Assembly (NCBI RefSeq): GCF_008297975.1
Contig: NZ_VLNY01000002.1
Location: 248,001 to 312,000, forward strand
Reading direction: 5' to 3'
Length of the DNA: 64,000 nucleotides
DNA from: Antrihabitans cavernicola
GTDB lineage: Bacteria; Actinomycetota; Actinomycetes; Mycobacteriales; Mycobacteriaceae
The position numbers were made by a program, and so were the translations under genes. Position 1 is the first letter of the stretch. The number at the start of each line of letters is the position of its first letter. Below are positions 19,096-27,983 of the stretch, one piece after another. The notes below the pieces were generated by a model. It was not told the DNA's origin, searched no databases, and saw only the letters and a list, made by a program, of their open reading frames with translations.

Positions 19096-20809
19096 ATGTT
19101 CGATGGGGGTTTCATTCCAGGGGATTTGACGACGGATTTGCCGTTGTTCGAGGCGTTGTCGTCGGTGGTGGTGCGGGGAGAACGTGTGTGCGTTCGAGAA
19201 GGTCACGATTGCTGCGGAGTTGTGGGATGTGTGGTTCGAGCGTGATGTTGCTGCGGGTGGGGATGTGATCGTCGATTGCGGTAACAACGCGCTCGCGGAG
19301 ATTGCGGTGCGGATCGGGTGTTCGAAGACGATGGCCGAGAACTATGCGTTGCTCGGCCTCGATCTGCGGTTGCGTTTGCCGTTGACGCGGGCGGCGTTCG
19401 CGGCGGGCGGGTTGGATTATGCGCGGGTGGCGAAGATTTCGCGGTCGTTGGGCGGGTTCACTCCGGCCACCGTGGCCGCAGCGGAACCGGAGGTCGTTGC
19501 GGCGGCGCGGAGTCTGTCGCCGGGGCCGTTGGGGTCGGCGATCGAGCAGATCCTGATCCGGATCGCCCCCGACGAGGTCGCGGAGCGCCGGATTAACGCC
19601 ACCCAGTGTCGGCGGGTGCGGAAGCGTCGTGATGGTGATCTGGGTGTGTTCGAGGCGGTCCTCTCACCAGAAGAGTGTGAGGCAACGTGGCAACGCATCG
19701 CGGAGGTGGCCGACACTGTCTGCACACACGATCGCCGGAACAGGCAGTACCGGTTGGTGGATGCGTTTCAAGCGTTGATTCATGGTGAGAACCGGTTGCA
19801 ATGTAAGTGTGGTCGTGCTGATTGTGTTGCTGCGGAGAAGGTGTCGGCGAAGCGGCGGACCCCGTTGGTGCAGGTGTCGATCGATGTCGCGACGCTGCTG
19901 GGGTTGTTGTCGAACCCGGCCTATCTCGAAGGGTACGGTCCGATCGATCCCGCGTTGGCCCGCGAACTTGCCGCCGACGGGACCTGGCAGGCCATGTTGA
20001 CCGAGGCCCTCGAGATGGCACAGAAACTGGGTCTCGTCGACGAGGACGCCGATGCTGCATCTGAGGCCACGCCGACAGTCGATCCGGCTGAACCTGCACC
20101 GGTGCAACCGGATTCGGCACAGCAGGATTCGACCGAAACACCGGATGCGGATGCGCCGCCCGCCGAGCCTCCGGCCGCGAAGCCACCGCGTGCGTGTGTG
20201 TCGGTGTTCCACGGTCGCGGTAAACGGCGCAAGGCGGGGTGGTTGCCGGAGTTCGGGTCGACACCTGTGTTGTCTGATCCGGCGACGGCGGAGCTCTCAC
20301 CAGCAGCGGTGGCCGAGCTGGTGGCTAATGCGATCGCGAAAGATCCGCAACTCGCGAACGGAGAACACCCCGATGGGCATGGCGGACATTCCACACCACC
20401 ACCGGGTGCATCGGAGTACCGACCTGATGCGGAGACGGTGGCGATTGTGCGGGCCCGGGATCGGCATTGCCGATTCCCGGGGTGTCGGGTGCCGGCGAAG
20501 AAGTGTCAGGTTGATCATGTGATTCCGTTTCGCCATCACGCCCCGCATGCCGGTGGGTGGACGATTCCGTCGAATCTGCAATGCCTGTGCGCTTTTCACC
20601 ATCAACTCAAGACGATGAAGCTGTGGTCCGCGAAAATGTTGCCCGGCGCCATCATCATCTGGACCAGCAGCTACCACACCAGCCACATCACCCTTCCGGA
20701 TGGCGGAATGACGGCGTCACCACCGGATCCCGATCTGATCCCGAAGATCCGCAACGGACCAGATAAATGGGAACCACCGGAAATCGACCAGGGCGAGCCG
20801 CCCTTCTAG
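19096..20809 (+). CDS. DUF222 / HNH endonuclease-signature protein (13E12 family), probable +1 frameshift near the N-terminus
   Basis: The main frame runs from about 19184 to 20809 (541 codons): a DUF222 domain (about 1-260, EKVTIAAELWDVWFERDVA...), an acidic Pro/Ala-rich linker, and a C-terminal HNH nuclease fold (DRHCRFPGCRVPAKKCQ, VDHVIPFRHH, LQCLCAFHHQLK). The natural N-terminus (MFDGGFIPGDLTTDLPLFEA) starts at 19096 in another frame; dropping one G from the GGGG run near 19174-19178 joins the two. The family is multicopy in mycobacteria and rhodococci and its role is unproven. It ends 4 bases into the convergent GNAT gene. The break may be a sequencing error; otherwise a GTG at 19184 could serve as start. 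Confidence 0.85.
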
Positions 20810-21351
20810 TGAGCGGCGAGGACGGCGGGCTCGAAGGTGAAAACCACGTAGTCACGGTCGTCGAAGGTGAAGGCGCCGGTCTCGTGCATGCCGTAATGGC
20901 GATGCACCGCAAGCGATTTCTTGTTGGCAACCTCGACGAAGGCGGCGCCGCGATCGAATCGGTCCTGCAATGCGGCGCACAGGGCAACCAACAGCTTGGT
21001 CATCACGCCGCGTCCTTGGAACTTCGCGCTCACCGCGACCGGCCCGTAGAGAAACAACGTCGAGTCCGGGTGCGCGGCGGTTGCGACATCGGCGGTGAGC
21101 TTCGGCGGCCCGGCGTGCATCGAACCAGGCGCGCTGGTCATCGCAAATCCAGCAAGTACGCCGCCCTCCTCGGCGATGAACACGCCGGTGCCATCTTGAA
21201 AGCGTGCGAGAACCGAGTCGTCCATGGTGCCTTGGACGAATCCGCGTTCGGCACGCTGGGCCGCGGTCAGATTGTCACCGCGGGCCTCGGCCATGAGCGA
21301 GAGAATGGGCGCTCGGTCGTCGGGTCCGGACAGGCGGATGGTCAGAGACAT
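20806..21351 (-). CDS. GNAT-family N-acetyltransferase
   Basis: 181 residues with a GNAT fold: N-terminal IRLSGPDDRAPILSLM, a central GVFIAEEGGVLAGFAMTS strand pair, the acetyl-CoA-binding loop VSAKFQGRGVMTKLLVAL (Q/RxxGxG/A-like), and a C-terminal FVEVANKKSLAVHRHYGMHE block. The acceptor substrate cannot be inferred. The ATG at 21351 is chosen over a start 18 codons upstream because the fold begins at MSLTIRL. It is divergent from ychF (starts 60 bases apart) and convergent with the DUF222 gene (4-base overlap). Confidence 0.85.
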   Translation of the reverse strand: MSLTIRLSGPDDRAPILSLMAEARGDNLTAAQRAERGFVQGTMDDSVLARFQDGTGVFIAEEGGVLAGFAMTSAPGSMHAGPPKLTADVATAAHPDSTLFLYGPVAVSAKFQGRGVMTKLLVALCAALQDRFDRGAAFVEVANKKSLAVHRHYGMHETGAFTFDDRDYVVFTFEPAVLAAH

Positions 21352-21410
21352 GAGGCCATCGTCGCAGTCTCTACAGTGCATTGGACGCACCTGCGTAGAC
21401 TCCAAAGACC

Positions 21411-22490
21411 GTGAGCCTTACCCTCGGAATCGTCGGACTGCCCAATGTCGGCAAGTCCACCCTGTTCAACGCCCTGACCAACAACGATGTGCTGGCCGCG
21501 AATTACCCGTTCGCCACCATCGAGCCCAATGTCGGGGTCGTTCCATTGCCCGACAAGCGGCTGGACAAGCTTGCCGAGGTGTTCAGTTCTGAGCGCATCG
21601 TGCCTGCCGTCGTGTCGTTCGTGGACATTGCAGGCATCGTCAAGGGCGCATCCGAGGGCGCCGGACTTGGCAACAAATTCCTTGCCAACATCCGTGAGGC
21701 CGACGCGATCTGCCAGGTAGTTCGCGTATTCGCCGACGACGACGTCATTCACGTCGACGGTCGGGTAGATCCGAAAGCCGACATCGAGGTCATCGAGACC
21801 GAGCTGATCATCGCCGACATGCAGACTCTCGAGAAGGCGATTCCGCGCCTGGAGAAGGAAGCGCGCGTCAAGAAGGACCGCAAGCCGGTGCTCGACGCGG
21901 CGCTCGCTGCGCAGGCCGTTCTCGACGACGGCAAGACACTGTTCTCGGCACGTGCAAAGCTGGACGGTGAGCTGCTCAAGGAGTTGTCGCTGCTCACGAC
22001 GAAGCCGTTTCTCTACGTGTTCAACGCAGACGAGTCCGTGCTCACCGACGACGAGAAGGTCGCCGAGCTGGCGCGCTCCGTAGTGCCAGCCGACGCCGTG
22101 TTTCTGGACGCCAAGGTGGAGCAGGAGCTGCTCGAACTCGACGCCGAGTCGTCGCTCGAACTGCTCGAATCGATCGGTCAGACCGAGCCCGGTCTGCACG
22201 CTCTTGCCCGCGCCGGTTTCCATACGCTCGGCCTGCAGACCTACCTGACGGCGGGGCCGAAAGAGGCGCGTGCGTGGACGATTCATCAGGGCGACACCGC
22301 GCCCAAGGCGGCGGGCGTGATCCACACCGACTTCGAGCGCGGATTCATCAAGGCGGAAATCGTCTCTTACGACGACCTGATCGCGGCAGGCTCGATGGCG
22401 TCCGCCAAGGCTGCGGGCAAGGTGCGTATGGAAGGCAAGGATTACGTCATGCAGGACGGCGATATCGTCGATTTCCGGTTCAACGTCTAG
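21411..22490 (+). CDS. ychF: Ribosome-associated ATPase/GTPase YchF (OLA1 type)
   Basis: 359 residues, GTG start. The P-loop GLPNVGKST is at the N-terminus, followed by NYPFATIEPNVGVVPLPDKR, the switch/DxxG region FVDIAGIVKGASEG and a C-terminal TGS domain (DYVMQDGDIVDFRFNV). YchF proteins hydrolyse ATP in preference to GTP, bind the 70S ribosome and influence translation and oxidative-stress responses. It is a universal, single-copy gene. Confidence 0.97.
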   Translation: MSLTLGIVGLPNVGKSTLFNALTNNDVLAANYPFATIEPNVGVVPLPDKRLDKLAEVFSSERIVPAVVSFVDIAGIVKGASEGAGLGNKFLANIREADAICQVVRVFADDDVIHVDGRVDPKADIEVIETELIIADMQTLEKAIPRLEKEARVKKDRKPVLDAALAAQAVLDDGKTLFSARAKLDGELLKELSLLTTKPFLYVFNADESVLTDDEKVAELARSVVPADAVFLDAKVEQELLELDAESSLELLESIGQTEPGLHALARAGFHTLGLQTYLTAGPKEARAWTIHQGDTAPKAAGVIHTDFERGFIKAEIVSYDDLIAAGSMASAKAAGKVRMEGKDYVMQDGDIVDFRFNV

Positions 22491-22520
22491 CCCGGCTATC
22501 GTCGCCGATTCGGTGGTTGG

Positions 22521-23171
22521 ATGAGCGTCATGTTGCTCGCTGATCGTGCACTCGCCGCTATTGCTTGCCAGCTGGGACAACCGACTGGATTTGCCGGCCG
22601 CGTGGTTGGACGGCTACTCAACCGAGGCAACCGCTCGGTTGTGATCGCAGCGATCGACGCAGCCGACGTGGCGGTTGGGTCGGTGGTTGCTGACATCGGT
22701 TTCGGCGGCGGCGTCGGCCTCGATGTTCTGCTGCAACGCGTCGGTGCCGCTGGTTCGGTGCACGGCGTCGAGATGTCACCGACAATGCTCGCTGAGGCGG
22801 GCCGCCGGTTCTCCGATGACATCGCTGACGGGCGGTTGCGCCTGCATGAAGGGCGGATGGAGAATTTGCCGCTTCCTGACACATCGCTGGATGCGATCAT
22901 CTCGACGAACACTATCTACTTCGTCGAGGAACTCGCGACTGCTCTGCGTGAACTCGTTCGAGTGCTGCGGCCGACGGGCCGACTTGTGTTGGGAGTCGGC
23001 GACCCTGATCAAATGTCGAAAATGCCCTTCACGCGACACGGATTCCGACTGCGGCCGATGGAGCAGGTTATCGACGCGATTCGCGAGGCCGGATTCGCGC
23101 GGGTCGACGATCGGCGGGTAGGTGACGGACCAATGGGTTTCCACATTCTGGTGTGTGTGAAGGTGTTGTAG
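22521..23171 (+). CDS. Class I SAM-dependent methyltransferase
   Basis: 216 residues. The Rossmann-type SAM fold shows motif I ADIGFGGGVGLDVLL, motif II HGVEMSPTMLAEAGRRF, a post-motif acidic loop GRMENLPLPDTSLDAIIS, and LRELVRVLRPTGRLVLGVGDP. The sequence is typical of UbiE/COQ5-like enzymes, and the acceptor is unknown. It begins 30 bases after ychF and its TAG shares one base with the GTG of the following oxidoreductase, so the two probably form an operon. Confidence 0.85.
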   Translation: MSVMLLADRALAAIACQLGQPTGFAGRVVGRLLNRGNRSVVIAAIDAADVAVGSVVADIGFGGGVGLDVLLQRVGAAGSVHGVEMSPTMLAEAGRRFSDDIADGRLRLHEGRMENLPLPDTSLDAIISTNTIYFVEELATALRELVRVLRPTGRLVLGVGDPDQMSKMPFTRHGFRLRPMEQVIDAIREAGFARVDDRRVGDGPMGFHILVCVKVL

Positions 23172-24127
23172 TGAACGAGCACAGCACTCCAACGACCAAC
23201 CCGAGCAGGGCGGTTCGGCTCGAGACGTTCGGCGGCCCAGAAGTCCTGGAGCTTCAAGAGATACCAGCGCCGCAGGCAGGCGCGGGACAGATTCGTGTGC
23301 GAGTCACCGCGGCAGGCCTGAACCCGATGGACTGGTTCATGACCTCCGACGCAGAAACCGGTGCCCGGTTCGGCTTCAGCCTGCCGATCGGGTTCGGGAC
23401 CGACTACGCGGGCGTAGTGGACCAAATCGGTGACGGCGTAACAGAATTCGCGGTCGGCGACAGAGTATTCGGCGGCGCACTTTCCCGCGCGATCGCCGAC
23501 TTCGTTGTCGTAGAGGTGGCAGGGACTATTGCGGTCGGCGGCCAAGCCCATCACACCCCCGACGGCATCGACGACAACACCGCCGCCGTCCTCACGATCG
23601 CAGGCTGCACCGCCGCAGCCGCTCTCGCCGTCGTCGATCTCGGACCGGGCGACACAGTGCTCATGGGTGGCGCTGGGGGTGGGGTCGGGGTCTTTGCCGT
23701 CCAGCTGGCGCGCCTCGCGGGGGCGCGGGTGATCGGGACTGGATCGCCGACGTCGGCGGACTTTCTACGCAGCCTCGGCGCTGAGCCGGTCACCTACGGT
23801 GACGGTCTGGCGGACCGCGTCCGCGACCTCGCTCCGGACGGCATCACTGCCGCGATCGACCTCCATGGGTCGGAGACAGCGCAGGTCGCACGAGAACTCG
23901 GTGTCGCAGACTCTCGCATCACCACTATCGCCGGCCAGATCGACGGGATCACGCCGGCCAACGGCGCCAACGCCGTCCCCGGCACTCTGGAAGAGATCGC
24001 TCGCCTGGTCGCGACGAATGACCTCCGGGTGCCGATCGCGGCAGCTTTTCCGGTCGAGCAGGTCCGCGCCGCTGTGGAACTGCAGGCCGGTCGCCACGTG
24101 CAAGGCAAGGTCGTTATCGAGCTCTAG
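23171..24127 (+). CDS. NAD(P)-dependent quinone-oxidoreductase-like protein (MDR superfamily)
   Basis: 318 residues. The N-terminal GroES-like domain begins AVRLETFGGPEVLELQEIPAP, and the NADPH-binding Rossmann motif is GDTVLMGGAGGGVGVFAVQLARLAGARVIGTG. No structural or catalytic zinc cysteines are visible, which points to the zinc-independent quinone reductase/zeta-crystallin branch. The GTG at 23171 overlaps the preceding TAG by one base; an in-frame GTG at 23153 is possible. It ends 14 bases inside the convergent methyltransferase gene. Confidence 0.87.
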   Translation: MNEHSTPTTNPSRAVRLETFGGPEVLELQEIPAPQAGAGQIRVRVTAAGLNPMDWFMTSDAETGARFGFSLPIGFGTDYAGVVDQIGDGVTEFAVGDRVFGGALSRAIADFVVVEVAGTIAVGGQAHHTPDGIDDNTAAVLTIAGCTAAAALAVVDLGPGDTVLMGGAGGGVGVFAVQLARLAGARVIGTGSPTSADFLRSLGAEPVTYGDGLADRVRDLAPDGITAAIDLHGSETAQVARELGVADSRITTIAGQIDGITPANGANAVPGTLEEIARLVATNDLRVPIAAAFPVEQVRAAVELQAGRHVQGKVVIEL

Positions 24128-24725
24128 GTGCTGGACGAACCGCGAGCGCCGCAACAGCTCGCATCTTTTCGGTAGCCGCGCGCTGGCAACGATCGACCTC
24201 GGTGAACCCGGCAGCAGCGAGCAGCGCGTTCATGTCGTCGATCGGCCAGCGGTATGCGGTGGTCACCTTGTGTTCGAAGGGTTCCACTCGATCACCCTCG
24301 AAGAAACCGACGACGAGGGTGCCGTCCTGATGCAGCGCTCGTCGTAATCGGGTGAAGGCATCCGCGAGTTCGCTTGGATCGCAATGGATCAGCGAGAACC
24401 ACGTGAGGATTCCGTGCAGCGACCCGTCCGGCAGGTCCAGGGTGTGCATCGAGCCAACCTGGTAGTCGATGTCCGGGCGACGTGAGCGTGCGTACTCGAT
24501 GAACTCCGGCACCAGGTCGATACCTCTTGTGGCCACGCCGAGGTCGGTCAGATACTCGGTGAGATGGCCTGGCCCGCAGCCGGCGTCGATCACCACACCA
24601 TCGCAGTCGCCGAGATTTCGCTCGAGGAACTCGAGGTCCGCAGGATCGACTTCGCCGAGCGACCCGCACACCTCGATGTACCGATCGGCGAGGGACGAGT
24701 AGCTGAGCCTGATGGCGCTGTCCAC
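24114..24725 (-). CDS. Class I SAM-dependent methyltransferase
   Basis: 203 residues with motif I VVIDAGCGPGHLTEYL, motif II TRGIDLVPEFIEYARSR, an acidic-loop VGSMHTLDLPDGSLHGILTW and a late strand DGTLVVGFFEGD. Size and motif pattern fit small soluble methyltransferases acting on metabolites; the substrate is unknown. It overlaps the convergent oxidoreductase by 14 bases and is divergent from the SnoaL-like gene. It is not a close relative of the methyltransferase at 22521. Confidence 0.85.
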   Translation of the reverse strand: MDSAIRLSYSSLADRYIEVCGSLGEVDPADLEFLERNLGDCDGVVIDAGCGPGHLTEYLTDLGVATRGIDLVPEFIEYARSRRPDIDYQVGSMHTLDLPDGSLHGILTWFSLIHCDPSELADAFTRLRRALHQDGTLVVGFFEGDRVEPFEHKVTTAYRWPIDDMNALLAAAGFTEVDRCQRAATEKMRAVAALAVRPAPRAR

Positions 24726-24825
24726 GGCGCAACTCTAATCGGCACCACTGTCGAGAAATGCCCGTCAGGTTCGACGTCCCTGTCGGAAGCGCCGATCGAC
24801 GGCGTCGATGGAAGAGGAGAACCCG

Positions 24826-25260
24826 ATGGACGACCAGACTCTCATCCGTGCACTCGTCGCCGACCGTTGTTCGGCCATGAATCGTGGCGACGCGAAGGCG
24901 ATCGTCGACCAATACACCTCCGACGCAGTCATCTACAGCCTCGCGCCACCGCTGAAGCAGCCGCCGAACGGCACCCGCGACCTCACATCGCTGCAGGCAT
25001 GGTTCGACGAGAAAGGCGGCCGCGTCGGCTCCGAGGTACGCGATCTAGAGGTGACGCTCGCGGGCGACGTGGCGTTCTGTCATTGCCTCGAATCGATGGG
25101 CGCACCCGACGACACCCCTGGGGAGAAGTTCGCCCTGTGGTTCCGCACGACCCTGGGGTTGCGGCGCATCGATGATCGCTGGCTGATCGTGCACGAGCAC
25201 ACGTCGACGCCGTTCTACATGGACGGATCGATGCGAGCCGCCCTGGACCTGCGGCCCTAG
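24826..25260 (+). CDS. SnoaL-like / NTF2-fold protein (SgcJ/EcaC-type)
   Basis: 144 residues fitting the compact NTF2-like cone fold: an N-terminal helix (IRALVADRCSAMNRGDAKAIVDQYTSDAVIYS), LEVTLAGDVAFCHCLES and a final WLIVHEHTSTPFYMDGS strand. Such proteins bind or isomerise small hydrophobic ligands or simply dimerise; no specific chemistry can be assigned. The ATG at 24826 has an AGAGGAG ribosome site 6 bases upstream, so the ATG six codons earlier (24808) is unlikely. It is convergent with the degraded hydrolase gene (4-base overlap). Confidence 0.8.
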   Translation: MDDQTLIRALVADRCSAMNRGDAKAIVDQYTSDAVIYSLAPPLKQPPNGTRDLTSLQAWFDEKGGRVGSEVRDLEVTLAGDVAFCHCLESMGAPDDTPGEKFALWFRTTLGLRRIDDRWLIVHEHTSTPFYMDGSMRAALDLRP

Positions 25261-25894
25261 CCTCGGATGCCGGCGGCAATCGTCTCGGCGACAAGCTTCG
25301 GGTCGTCGATCATCGGAACATGACCGACCCCCGGCAGCACCGTGAATTCGGCACCTGGCAGACGCTGGCGCGCGATCGTGCCGTTGACATCCGGCGGCAA
25401 GATCCGGTCCTCGCCCGACCACGCCAACGTGATCGGGCAGGGCAGCGGATCGAGCGGCGCGAACTCCTCGTCCCGGACCGCAGCAGCACGGGTAGCGGCG
25501 GCCGGGACAACCGTGTGATGGCCAGTGACCGGCGAATCTTCGCGACGCCGTTGCTCTGACTCTTCTCGCCCGCCGTCCAGAGTCCGGCAGGTGACAGGGC
25601 ACAGACCGACGCCGCTCGTCCGCGTCGCGCCAGCTCGATCGCCATCCAGCCGCCCAACGAATTTCCTGCGAGATGCGGCCGGTCGAGGCCGGCATCGTCG
25701 AGTACGCGATCTGCGTCGTCGACCAGCCGCGATACCGTGGTCGGCCGGTCCGGAGGCGGTCCACCGCGGTGGCCGGTCGCGGTCGGGGCGATCACGTCGA
25801 AGCGTCCGGACAGCAACGGCACGACGTCGTCCCAGACATGGGCGGACATCGTGACGCCGTGCAGCAGAACGAGTGACGGTTTGTCGGTGGCCAC
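25257..25894 (-). pseudogene. Alpha/beta hydrolase, frameshifted and apparently shortened
   Basis: The N-terminal part (from a GTG at 25894) reads VATDKPSLVLLHGVTMSAHVW, then LAGNSLGGWMAIELARRG (nucleophile elbow, Ser) to about PPLPVLLRS. The C-terminal part continues in another frame: RDEEFAPLDPLPCPITLAW, GEDRILPP (acid Asp) and GVGHVPMIDDP (catalytic His). The switch falls near 25455-25500. The joined product is only about 212 residues and lacks most of the lid expected between elbow and acid (family members are near 260-280), so a deletion of about 50 codons plus one base is likely. All three catalytic residues remain, but the gene looks inactive. It is divergent from the MFS gene. Confidence 0.75.
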
Positions 25895-26049
25895 GCCTGC
25901 CAGTGTGGCACGCGTCCTGCCGAGCCCGTCGGGCTCGAAAATGATTCGATATTTCCAGCTCTGTGGTGTCGAATCGTGGACGTCGTATTCGTCGTATTGG
26001 TAAGACGGCAGCCACACGGGCTCCCGCGCAGAAGATTCACGGAGTTGTC

Positions 26050-27486
26050 ATGACTGTCGCTACCGATGCCGACAAGTTTGCCGAAACAGGCGAGACCAGC
26101 GGAAAGACGCCGACCGTCATCAAACTGTTGGTCGCCGCGACATTCGTGGTGATCCTCAACGAGACGATCATGATCAACGCGATGCCGCGGCTGATGGTCG
26201 ACTTCGAGGTCACCGCTCGCACGGCGCAATGGTTGTCGTCGGTCTTCATGCTCACGATGGCCGCGGTGATTCCGATCACCGGTTGGTTCCTGCAGCGCGT
26301 TACGACGCGCACCGCGTACACGGTGGCGATGGTGGTGTTCGGTATCGGCACAACACTGGCCGGGCTCGCCCCGACGTTCGGTGTGCTGTTGGTAGGCCGC
26401 GGGATTCAGGCAGGCGGCACAGCTGTGATGATGCCGCTGTTGATGACGACCTTGATGCAGGTTGTGCCGGAACGCGATCGCGGCCGGGTCATGGGGAACG
26501 TCACGCTCGCCATATCGGTGGCACCGGCCCTTGGCCCCGCGATCTCGGGTCTCATTCTGCAACTTGGATCCTGGCGTTTGATCTTCGCGTTCGTGCTCCC
26601 GGTCGCGATTGCGGTGACGCTGTTCGGGTTGCGCCATCTGACCAACGTCGGTGAGACGAAGTCCGATCCGGTCTCCTGGGTCAGCGTCTCTCTGGCCGGA
26701 TTCGGCTTCGCCGCATTGGTATACGGCCTCAGCGAGATCGGTGCGCGGAGCGGTGGGCAGCTGAGCGCGATCATCGGCATCGGCGTGGTGCTGGTCGCCG
26801 CCTTCGTGATGTATCAGCTCCGCCTGCAGCGCACGGGAACTCCGCTGATGGATCTCCGGACGCTCACGCACCGGAACTACGCCGTCACACTCGCGCTCAT
26901 GGCCGTCGCGTTCATGGCGTTCCTCGGTTCCATGATCCTGCTGCCCTTGTACCTGCAAGATCTGCGGGGCCTGTCGGCTGTGCAGACCGGCCTGCTGGTC
27001 ATGCCGGGTGGAATCGCGATGGGCTTGCTGGGTCCGCGTGTCGGCCGGATCTACGACCGCAACGGCGCACGGCCACTTGTCATTCCGGGTGCGATCGTCA
27101 TGGTTGCCGCACTCGCGGCGTTGAGCCGAATCCAGGCGGACACCCCATACGCGCTGATATTGACGATCCACGTGATCCTGATGGTGAGTCTGGCCGCCAT
27201 CTTCACTCCGGTATTCACCCTCGGTCTCAGCGCCCTGCCGCCGGAGCTCTACTCGCACGGCAGTTCATTGCTCGGAACCTTGCAGCAGGTCGCAGGTGCA
27301 GTCGGTACCGCAGCACTCGTCGTGATCATGGAGAACAGGTCCAGCCACCTCGCCGCAGCCGGATCGACATCGGACGCAGCATTCCTCGGCGGCTTGCAAT
27401 GGGCGTTCGTCGCGGGCGCCGTCATCGGCGTGATCGTCGTCGTCCTTTCGCTCATGCTCCCGGCAAGAAACACCGACCACGCTTGA
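26050..27486 (+). CDS. MFS drug-efflux transporter (DHA2/EmrB type)
   Basis: 478 residues with 12-14 predicted membrane segments. Typical DHA features are the first helix LVAATFVVILNETIMINAMP, QWLSSVFMLTMAAVIPITGW, the motif-A-like loop and motif-C-like GNVTLAISVAPALGPAISG. It should be a proton-driven exporter of lipophilic drugs or metabolites; the substrate is unknown. The ATG at 26050 (MTVATDADKFAETG) follows GGAG; an earlier in-frame start adds an unlikely basic stretch. No regulator gene is adjacent. Confidence 0.9.
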   Translation: MTVATDADKFAETGETSGKTPTVIKLLVAATFVVILNETIMINAMPRLMVDFEVTARTAQWLSSVFMLTMAAVIPITGWFLQRVTTRTAYTVAMVVFGIGTTLAGLAPTFGVLLVGRGIQAGGTAVMMPLLMTTLMQVVPERDRGRVMGNVTLAISVAPALGPAISGLILQLGSWRLIFAFVLPVAIAVTLFGLRHLTNVGETKSDPVSWVSVSLAGFGFAALVYGLSEIGARSGGQLSAIIGIGVVLVAAFVMYQLRLQRTGTPLMDLRTLTHRNYAVTLALMAVAFMAFLGSMILLPLYLQDLRGLSAVQTGLLVMPGGIAMGLLGPRVGRIYDRNGARPLVIPGAIVMVAALAALSRIQADTPYALILTIHVILMVSLAAIFTPVFTLGLSALPPELYSHGSSLLGTLQQVAGAVGTAALVVIMENRSSHLAAAGSTSDAAFLGGLQWAFVAGAVIGVIVVVLSLMLPARNTDHA

Positions 27487-27519
27487 CATCAACGGTGCTC
27501 GAGGTTGCACAGTCGACGT

Positions 27520-27939
27520 ATGAACCGGCAACCCTGGCCCAACGGATTCGACGTCGCCCAGATCCGAATATCGCGACCCACGGATCGACTCGACGCCGTG
27601 ATTGGCTTCTACGAAACCGATCTGGGATTGCTGCGCATCGGCGACTTCGTCGACCACGCGGGGTGGGACGGCGTCATGCTCGGTCTGCCCGGTACCGATG
27701 TGCATCTCGAGTTCACCTCGCACGTGGACGGAACTCCCTGCCCTGCGCCCACTTCCGAAAACGTTGTGGTGCTCTACTTCCCCGATGAATCCGCCATGAG
27801 CACGGCGGCGGAGAGGATGACTGCCGCGGGCCACGATCCCGTCGAACTCGACAATCCCTACTGGGCCGCCAACGGCGGCGTTGCCTTCGAAGATCCCGAT
27901 GGTTGGCGAGTACTACTCATGCCGACAGCGCTTGTATGA
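27520..27939 (+). CDS. VOC-family (glyoxalase/bleomycin-resistance fold) protein
   Basis: 139 residues. The vicinal-oxygen-chelate pattern is clear: VAQIRISRPTDRLDAVIGFYETDLGLLRIGDF in the first module and NPYWAANGGVAFEDPDGWRVLLMPT in the second. Potential metal ligands include the His/Glu of VHLEFTSH and the glutamate of FEDPDGW. The activity (lyase, dioxygenase or binding-type resistance) cannot be chosen. It starts 33 bases after the MFS gene and ends 44 bases before the epoxide-hydrolase-like gene. Confidence 0.85.
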   Translation: MNRQPWPNGFDVAQIRISRPTDRLDAVIGFYETDLGLLRIGDFVDHAGWDGVMLGLPGTDVHLEFTSHVDGTPCPAPTSENVVVLYFPDESAMSTAAERMTAAGHDPVELDNPYWAANGGVAFEDPDGWRVLLMPTALV

Positions 27940-27983
27940 AAGCCAGCCATCAATGCGACACCCTGTACTCCTAGGGTGGAGCC

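Noticed and set aside
25792-27258. Long reverse-strand open frame opposite the MFS gene
   Set aside because: Composition (His/Arg/Gln-rich, no motifs) is that of an antisense shadow of a high-GC membrane-protein gene.
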